From Adhaeribacter rhizoryzae (GTDB taxonomy: Bacteria; Bacteroidota; Bacteroidia; Cytophagales; Hymenobacteraceae): a DNA stretch of 64,000 bases. The position numbers and the translations under genes are program-made. Below the pieces are notes generated by a model that was given only the letters and a program-made list of their open reading frames with translations, had not been told where the DNA came from and did no database searches. Shown here piece after piece: positions 56,871 through 64,000 of the stretch. Within the stretch, counting starts at the first letter, position 1. Each line of letters starts with the position of its first letter. Where the stretch lies: the NCBI RefSeq assembly GCF_008629685.1, contig NZ_VWSF01000001.1, forward strand, positions 723,701-787,700, given 5' to 3'.

Positions 56871-58202
56871 CTATTCGCCAGCAATATCTCTAAATTCTTC
56901 GGCTGTTACTGACTTTTCGACCACTGTAATCTTATCTTTTATAAAATCGATAACGCGATCTGCCAAAATGGCTTCGTATTCGTTTACGAAGTTACGGCCG
57001 TTATTTTGCTTCAGGAAGCTGTCTACGTAACCGCTAATGGCTTCTTCCATTTCTTCGGTGGCAGTAGCCATACCAAACTGAGCCAGCATTTTTTTCTTGG
57101 CTGAATCTACAACTTCTTCGTTGCTAATTTTAATATCGTTTTCCTCAACTACTTTGTTGCGGATCATCGACCATTTCAGTTCTTCTTTGTATTTATCAAT
57201 ATTCTGGTCGATTTGCTCCTGGGTTAACTTGCCTTCGTTGGCCGTTAATAACCATTTTTTGAAGAAATCTTCCGGAATCTGAATTTCGGTTTCGTTTACC
57301 AGTTTCTCTACAATGTTGTTGCGCAGCAGTTTTTCGGCCTCGGTGTTGTAGTTCTCGGTAAGGGTTTCTTTTACTTTGGCATCAAACTCCTCGCGGGTAG
57401 TTACGGTATCTTTGCCAAATATTTTATCGAAAAACTCCTGGTTAAACTCGGCCGGGGCAGTGCGGTTAATTTTATCAACCGTAAACGTGAAATCGCCGGT
57501 TAACTCGGCCGCTTTTTGCTTGGTAGCACCGGTAACGTGCGATACAGCTGCCGCATCGTTATCGAATATTTCCTGTAAGTTAAAAGTCAGTACGTCGCCG
57601 GCTTTAGCGCCTACAAACTGCTCCTGGTTTTTCTTTACTTTATTTACCGGCAACAGAGTAGTAGTAGAAAACTCACCGTCTACTTGCTTTAACTCACCCG
57701 ATAAATAATCGTCGGCTTCAGAAGTTTCGGGGTTAGCGGTTTCGCCGTATTGCCGCTGCATGTGCTCATACACCTGGGCAATGGTGTCATCGTCGGCTTC
57801 AATTTTGTAACCGTCTACGCTAATATTTTCGAGGTTCAAATTAAAATCGGGCAGAATACCTAATTCAAAATCAAAAGCAAATTCTTTCTGGTTATCCCAG
57901 TCGATGCTTTGTTGTTTGGTTTGGTCGGGCAGGGGCTCGCCTAATATTTTAATATCGTTCTGCTTAATATAATCGTTAACTGATTTAGAAAGCAGGCTGT
58001 TAATTTCTTCGACCAGAATGCCTTTGCCGTACATTTTCCGGATCATGCCAGGGGGTACTTTGCCCGGACGGAAGCCTTTAATCTGCGCTTTCTTGCTATA
58101 CTCTTTAATTTTTTCGTCTACCTTCGGAGCGTAGTCGCCTTCTTCCAGCACTACGTGCAGGTGGGCTTTGGTGGCATCGGTTTGGTTTAATGTAATATTC
58201 AA
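56871..58202 (-). CDS. tig: Trigger factor chaperone
   Basis: Ribosome-bound chaperone of 443 residues that shields nascent chains. The ribosome-binding signature GFRPGKVP is at 43-50. The middle PPIase region is hard to recognise and probably degenerate, as in other Bacteroidota. The long helical C-terminal arms (about 260-430) are clear. It lies directly after tRNA-Leu and its terminator, and upstream of clpP and clpX, the usual tig-clpP-clpX order. Confidence 0.95.
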   Translation of the reverse strand: MNITLNQTDATKAHLHVVLEEGDYAPKVDEKIKEYSKKAQIKGFRPGKVPPGMIRKMYGKGILVEEINSLLSKSVNDYIKQNDIKILGEPLPDQTKQQSIDWDNQKEFAFDFELGILPDFNLNLENISVDGYKIEADDDTIAQVYEHMQRQYGETANPETSEADDYLSGELKQVDGEFSTTTLLPVNKVKKNQEQFVGAKAGDVLTFNLQEIFDNDAAAVSHVTGATKQKAAELTGDFTFTVDKINRTAPAEFNQEFFDKIFGKDTVTTREEFDAKVKETLTENYNTEAEKLLRNNIVEKLVNETEIQIPEDFFKKWLLTANEGKLTQEQIDQNIDKYKEELKWSMIRNKVVEENDIKISNEEVVDSAKKKMLAQFGMATATEEMEEAISGYVDSFLKQNNGRNFVNEYEAILADRVIDFIKDKITVVEKSVTAEEFRDIAGE

Positions 58203-58236
58203 GGCCTTAAATTTTAAAAGTTTTACTTAAAAAAAT

Positions 58237-58267
58237 AAACCCTCAACACGGGTGATGTTGAGGGTTT
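58237..58267 (-). terminator. Terminator between tRNA-Leu and tig
   Basis: 12-bp perfect stem 58237-58248 / 58256-58267 (aaaccctcaaca / tgttgagggttt) with a 7-base loop and a T run on the minus strand, starting a few bases after the tRNA 3' end. Confidence 0.85.
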
Positions 58268-58270
58268 GCG

Positions 58271-58352
<82 letters not shown>

Positions 58353-58374
58353 AGGCATTTTTGAAATGGTGGGG

Positions 58375-58405
58375 CAAAGGTATAAAACTTCGTAATAAAT
58401 GCAAA
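58375..58405 (-). promoter_or_regulatory. Promoter of tRNA-Leu
   Basis: Minus strand TTTG (58405-58402), a 19-base spacer and TACCTTTG (58382-58375): a full Bacteroidota promoter with the same -7 box as rrn P1 and P4. It places transcription start about 10-15 bases before the tRNA. Confidence 0.85.
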
Positions 58406-58519
58406 CAGCCTTTTTAAATATTTTCTTTTACTTTAATAAAAGTTTCTTCTTTTTAGATAAATCGGCACCTAAGTTTGTTTATACAATAAAGCGCATAAGG
58501 GTTATAACCAGGCCCAATA

Positions 58520-58550
58520 ATTGTTTATCTCTAACTCTTGCGTAATTTTG
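58520..58550 (+). promoter_or_regulatory. Promoter of relA/spoT gene
   Basis: ATTG (58520-58523), a 19-base spacer and TAATTTTG (58543-58550). The -7 box is perfect; the -33 box has one change from TTTG. The start codon is 79 bases further on. Confidence 0.7.
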
Positions 58551-58628
58551 ATGTATAATTCTAGAAAAGTTTAAGGGAGAACGCCCTTGTGGTTTAAATA
58601 TTTAAGCTATTAGCGCGCTCGTAAGAAC

Positions 58629-60830
<2,202 letters not shown>

Positions 60831-60840
60831 ATTTATTTAA

Positions 60841-60876
60841 TGCCTTTAGTGTTATAAAAAGGCAATATTTTAATTT
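60841..60876 (+). terminator. Likely terminator after relA/spoT
   Basis: Stem tgccttt / aaaggca (60841-60847 and 60858-60864) followed by atattttaatttttt. A 7-bp stem with a T-rich tail, 10 bases after the stop codon. Confidence 0.55.
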
Positions 60877-60955
60877 TTTAACTTATAGGTTATTAAGCTT
60901 TAAGATTGCGGGTTTGAGTACCGGTTTTTCTTTAGCTAATTACCCTTAATATATA

Positions 60956-61429
60956 ATGGACGTGTTAGACGAAAAAAAATTTGCGGAGGTAAGAAAGATT
61001 TTTACCGCCTATTTAGAAAGCAAAGGGCTGCGGAAAACGCCGGAGCGTTATGCTATTTTGGAAGAAATATATTCCCGTTCGGGCCACTTTGATGTAGAGT
61101 CGCTTTACATCAGCATGAAAAATAAGAATTACCAGGTAAGCCGGGCCACCGTGTATAATACCCTGGATTTATTAGTAGAAAACGATTTAGTAAGCAAACA
61201 TCAGTTTGGCCGTAACCTGGCCCAATACGAAAAATCGTACGGTTACCGGCAGCACGACCACGTAATTTGTACGGAATGCCACAAAGTAGTAGAGTTTTGT
61301 GACCCCCGCATCCACAATATTCAGACAATGGTGGGCGAACTATTAAATTTTCATATCTTGCACCACTCTTTAAACCTATACGGTATATGCGGCGATTGCC
61401 GGTCTAAAAACAGTGCCGCTACTTTATGA
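60956..61429 (+). CDS. Fur-family transcriptional repressor
   Basis: A 157-residue metal-dependent regulator. The winged helix has [24 protein letters not shown] and [14 protein letters not shown]. Zinc-binding cysteine pairs CTEC and CGDC in the C-terminal half are typical of Fur and Zur. H-rich segments (HDHV, HILHH) supply regulatory metal ligands. Whether it senses Fe, Zn or peroxide cannot be told. Its stop overlaps the next start (ATGA). Confidence 0.9.
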   Translation: MDVLDEKKFAEVRKIFTAYLESKGLRKTPERYAILEEIYSRSGHFDVESLYISMKNKNYQVSRATVYNTLDLLVENDLVSKHQFGRNLAQYEKSYGYRQHDHVICTECHKVVEFCDPRIHNIQTMVGELLNFHILHHSLNLYGICGDCRSKNSAATL

Positions 61430-61773
61430 AATTAACGCATTCATTAGTTGATAGTATTTTATTTGCCCGCCTGCAAGGCGATTTAATCGGAAGCCCGGAT
61501 TCGCAACAACTCGTTGAGGTAGTTAACCAAAGTATAAACGACGCTATTATTCTGGGCGCTATTGATTTATCCAAAGTAAGGTTTATAAATAGTAGTGGTA
61601 TTGGCGTGTTGGTTTCCTTGCTTACCAAATTCCGGAACCGGGGCGGCGAAATGGTGTTGATTAGCCCTTCGGAGCATATCCGGAAACTTCTCATTATTAC
61701 CAAGCTTAATGCCATCTTCACGGTTGCCGAAGATGATGCCCAGGCCGCGAACATTTTAAAAGAATCTAAATAA
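61426..61773 (+). CDS. STAS-domain protein (anti-sigma-factor antagonist-like)
   Basis: A 115-residue STAS domain protein. [21 protein letters not shown] includes the conserved serine that is phosphorylated in SpoIIAA-type antagonists. No anti-sigma factor or kinase of the SpoIIAB type is next to it; a partner must be elsewhere. Translation is probably coupled to the Fur-family gene by a 4-base overlap. Confidence 0.87.
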   Translation: MKLTHSLVDSILFARLQGDLIGSPDSQQLVEVVNQSINDAIILGAIDLSKVRFINSSGIGVLVSLLTKFRNRGGEMVLISPSEHIRKLLIITKLNAIFTVAEDDAQAANILKESK

Positions 61774-61777
61774 TATA

Positions 61778-63046
61778 ATGGCAGTAGATATTTTAGTAGG
61801 CCTTCAGTGGGGTGACGAAGGCAAAGGAAAAATTGTGGACGTTCTGGCCCCAACCTACGACATCGTAGCCCGGTTTCAGGGCGGCCCCAATGCCGGCCAT
61901 ACCTTAGAATTTAACGGCACCAAGCACGTGCTGCACCAAATTCCTTCCGGTATTTTTCACGAACACATCACCAATATTATAGGTAACGGCGTGGTACTGG
62001 ACCCCGTTATTTTCCGGGCCGAAATGGAGAAGTTAACGGCTCGCGGTATTGATGGTTCTAAAAATTTATACATCTCCCGGAAAGCCCAGCTAATTCTACC
62101 CTCGCATAAATACATTGACCGGGTACAGGAAGAAGCGCTCGGCGAAAATAAAATAGGCTCTACGCTGAAAGGCATTGGCCCTACTTACCAGGATAAAATT
62201 GGCCGTTTTGGGTTACGGGTTGGCGATATTACTTCGCCGGATTTTCAAGAGAAATATAACACTGTAATAGAACGTCATCAGAAAATAGTTGGCTTCTACG
62301 GCAAAACTTTAGACATAACCGAAGCCGAAAAAGATTTCTTTGGAGCAATAGATTACCTACGTACGCTCAAGCTGGTAGATAGTGAGTACATGATCAACGA
62401 GGCAATTGCGTTCGGTAAAAAAATATTGGCTGAAGGCGCGCAAGGATCTTTACTGGATATAGATTTTGGTACTTATCCGTTTGTAACTTCCTCTAACACC
62501 CTAGTAGCGGGTGCCTGTACCGGATTAGGCGTAGCACCCCGGCACATTGGCGAGGTATACGGTATATTTAAAGCTTATTGCACCCGCGTAGGCAGCGGCC
62601 CGTTTCCAACCGAATTGCACGATGAAACCGGCGAACGCATTCGCAAGGCCGGTCACGAGTTTGGTTCAACCACCGGTCGCCCGCGTCGTTGCGGCTGGAT
62701 AGACTTACCAACCTTAAAATATTCTATCATGTTAAATGGTGTTACCCAGTTAAACATGATGAAAGCCGATGTGTTGGATGATTTTGAAGAAATAAAGGTT
62801 TGCACTCATTATAAACTACCCAACGGAGAGCTGACCGATAAAATACCCCACCAGATAATATCAGAGGAGTTAACTCCAGTTTATACTTCCTTGCCTGGTT
62901 GGAATACAGATTCTAAATCAGTAGATACTTATAAAGGATTACCGGAAGCTTTTCATAATTATCTGAAATTTCTGGAAGAGCAACTGAACGTAGAGATTAA
63001 GATTGTAAGTGTTGGTCCGGATAGGATTAGTACATTGCATAAATAA
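61778..63046 (+). CDS. purA: Adenylosuccinate synthetase
   Basis: A 422-residue GTP-dependent enzyme making adenylosuccinate from IMP and aspartate, the first step to AMP. LVGLQWGDEGKGKIVD (4-20), GGPNAGHTLEF, GSTLKGIGPTYQDK, and STTGRPRRCGWIDLP are all conserved. It starts 4 bases after the STAS stop. Full length; probably the last gene of the Fur-STAS-purA operon. Confidence 0.97.
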   Translation: MAVDILVGLQWGDEGKGKIVDVLAPTYDIVARFQGGPNAGHTLEFNGTKHVLHQIPSGIFHEHITNIIGNGVVLDPVIFRAEMEKLTARGIDGSKNLYISRKAQLILPSHKYIDRVQEEALGENKIGSTLKGIGPTYQDKIGRFGLRVGDITSPDFQEKYNTVIERHQKIVGFYGKTLDITEAEKDFFGAIDYLRTLKLVDSEYMINEAIAFGKKILAEGAQGSLLDIDFGTYPFVTSSNTLVAGACTGLGVAPRHIGEVYGIFKAYCTRVGSGPFPTELHDETGERIRKAGHEFGSTTGRPRRCGWIDLPTLKYSIMLNGVTQLNMMKADVLDDFEEIKVCTHYKLPNGELTDKIPHQIISEELTPVYTSLPGWNTDSKSVDTYKGLPEAFHNYLKFLEEQLNVEIKIVSVGPDRISTLHK

Positions 63047-63063
63047 AAATTAGCTTTACTTTT

Positions 63064-63109
63064 AATAAAGAGAGCGGATGCAAAACTACTTGCAGCCGCT
63101 CTCTTTATT
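63064..63109 (+). terminator. Terminator of purA
   Basis: 14-bp stem 63064-63077 / 63096-63109 (aataaagagagcgg / ccgctctctttatt) with an inner tgcaa/ttgca stem, 18 bases after the purA stop. It separates purA from the rRNA promoters. Confidence 0.88.
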
Positions 63110-63243
63110 TAAGCCAATTTTAGAAAAGGAAAACAGGCAAGAAGATAATTAACCAAAACGATAAGGTAAAAGAACATAGCGTTAAATTATATACTTAAGG
63201 CTGAGTGGTTTCTGTAATATTTACAATTATTTTGCATGTAGTA
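63110..63243. other. Gap between purA terminator and rrn P1
   Basis: AT-rich non-coding bases. No ORF or recognised site was seen. Confidence 0.5.
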
Positions 63244-63274
63244 TTTGTAAGGAGAGGAAAGTTTTTTACCTTTG
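63244..63274 (+). promoter_or_regulatory. rRNA-type promoter P1
   Basis: TTTG (63244-63247), 19-base spacer, TACCTTTG (63267-63274), followed by cactcccaaaacg. First of four tandem promoters reading out of the window. Confidence 0.85.
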
Positions 63275-63458
63275 CACTCCCAAAACGAAAGTACTGGGGA
63301 AAGGCGGCCAGCAGGGCTGTAGAAAAGATTCAGGCAATCATAACAATCAGAGAAAGTTGTATTTAGCTGGAATTTTTGGTTAAATGATTATTGTTAAGTT
63401 TGAGTTGCTTTATTAGCAAAGTGCAAAAGCAAGAATAATAAAAATACTTCACCTGGTA

Positions 63459-63490
63459 TTTGGAAAAGGGTTAAAAAACTCTTACTTTTG
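63459..63490 (+). promoter_or_regulatory. rRNA-type promoter P2
   Basis: TTTG (63459-63462), 20-base spacer, TACTTTTG (63483-63490), then caccccaaac. Confidence 0.8.
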
Positions 63491-63557
63491 CACCCCAAAC
63501 AACAAGAAGATAGAGGACACCAGGTTCTGCTACTAGCTTGAAATGGCTCAAAATAAT

Positions 63558-63589
63558 TTTGGCAGCATAAAGAAAGTTTTGTAACTTTG
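63558..63589 (+). promoter_or_regulatory. rRNA-type promoter P3
   Basis: TTTG (63558-63561), 20-base spacer, TAACTTTG (63582-63589), then tcctcccaag. Confidence 0.8.
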
Positions 63590-63691
63590 TCCTCCCAAGA
63601 AAAAGAAGAAAGCGGTTGGTTTTCTTTCGGGTAAGAAGCCAGTGAGGTGAATTGGAGCTAAGAAAAACTTTAAAATAATCTTCGAACATTT

Positions 63692-63722
63692 TTTGCGAAT
63701 TTAGAATTTCTTTTTACCTTTG
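63692..63722 (+). promoter_or_regulatory. rRNA-type promoter P4
   Basis: TTTG (63692-63695), 19-base spacer, TACCTTTG (63715-63722), then cactcccaaacgg. Same -7 box and initial transcribed sequence as P1. Confidence 0.85.
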
Positions 63723-64000
63723 CACTCCCAAACGGAAAGAAGCTAAAAAGTAGCTGCTAGCAGCTAACAAGTGGTTGGTTGAAAGGTTGGGAACAGGTAA
63801 ATAAATGCAATAATTTATTACACATCACGACGGCAGGTTGTGACGAATTAAACGGGCAAGAGTGGTATAAGCTTTTGTTGGTTTAAGAAAGTTCTTTGAA
63901 TAGAAGGAAATAAGAATAGCAAACCGCATAAGTGCTTTAAGCGAGATTGTTAGATGGTTAAAGGTTTAAATTGTTGTTAAGGCAATTCAACCATTAAGTC
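63723..64000 (+). ncRNA. Leader of an rRNA operon (incomplete at window end)
   Basis: About 280 bases downstream of P4 with no ORF. It contains agttctttgaat at 63890-63901, resembling the boxA antitermination site of rRNA leaders. The 16S rRNA gene should start beyond 64000, which is inference from the promoters and leader. Confidence 0.65.

Noticed and set aside
63471..63689. 72-codon minus-strand frame in the rRNA promoter region
   Set aside because: Lies across promoters P2 to P4 on the opposite strand; no family features.

Overview
The window is a stretch of chromosome from a member of the Bacteroidota. It is most likely from the order Cytophagales, and the gene content suggests a Hymenobacteraceae (Adhaeribacter-like) bacterium; that genus-level guess is inference. 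The pointers are a complete alternative complex III plus caa3-type oxidase cluster, proteins with type IX secretion (T9SS) sorting domains, GSCFA and DUF983 families, and promoters of the Bacteroidota form TTTG-N19/20-TAnnTTTG. Genes are dense and on both strands. I saw no insertion sequence, prophage or CRISPR array.

Layout. 1-7.3 kb: a sensor kinase facing a czcCBA heavy-metal RND efflux operon, whose promoter carries four direct repeats at 11-bp spacing. 7.4-9.4 kb: a small lipoprotein, a secreted GH43 glycosidase and several palindromes. 9.5-18.5 kb: priA, two tandem T9SS cargo paralogues, a YyaL-type thioredoxin-domain protein and a GSCFA protein. 18.6-19.8 kb: rpsF-rpsR-rplI with its promoter, terminator and unusually strong Shine-Dalgarno sites. 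20.3 kb: an unrecognised secreted protein. 21.2-38.3 kb: one long respiratory operon, actABCDEF-coxBA-ctaA-ctaB-two coxIII-coxIV-sco1-DUF420-small CxxC protein-DUF983. 38.4-45.6 kb: a very large membrane histidine kinase overlapping a large outer-membrane protein gene. 45.6-51.1 kb: an SGNH hydrolase, hldD, a BtuF/BtuC-type uptake pair, a PTPS/QueD family enzyme and lpxB. 51.2-58.4 kb: the proteostasis genes clpX, clpP and tig plus tRNA-Leu(UAG), all on the minus strand, with a plus-strand mcrB-mcrC-lipoprotein block lying between clpX and clpP. 58.5-63.1 kb: relA/spoT, a Fur-family regulator, a STAS protein and purA. 63.1-64.0 kb: four tandem rRNA-type promoters and a leader with a boxA-like site; the 16S rRNA gene should start just beyond the window.

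How the genes work together. The 21-38 kb operon encodes a quinol-to-oxygen chain: ActA-F oxidises menaquinol, electrons pass through c-type hemes to the CuA centre of CoxB and then CoxA, CtaA/CtaB make heme A, and Sco1 probably delivers copper. The Czc operon and its kinase form a metal-responsive export module. HldD and LpxB serve lipopolysaccharide synthesis. Trigger factor, ClpP and ClpX form the usual folding/degradation set. McrBC is a type IV restriction system and, together with its downstream lipoprotein gene, is the clearest accessory insertion here. Nothing in the window is plainly a wholly new system. The most worthwhile leads are the McrBC block with its unusual McrB N-terminus, the kinase/outer-membrane protein pair, the phased Czc operator, the Shine-Dalgarno sites in the S6-S18-L9 operon, and several long perfect palindromes.
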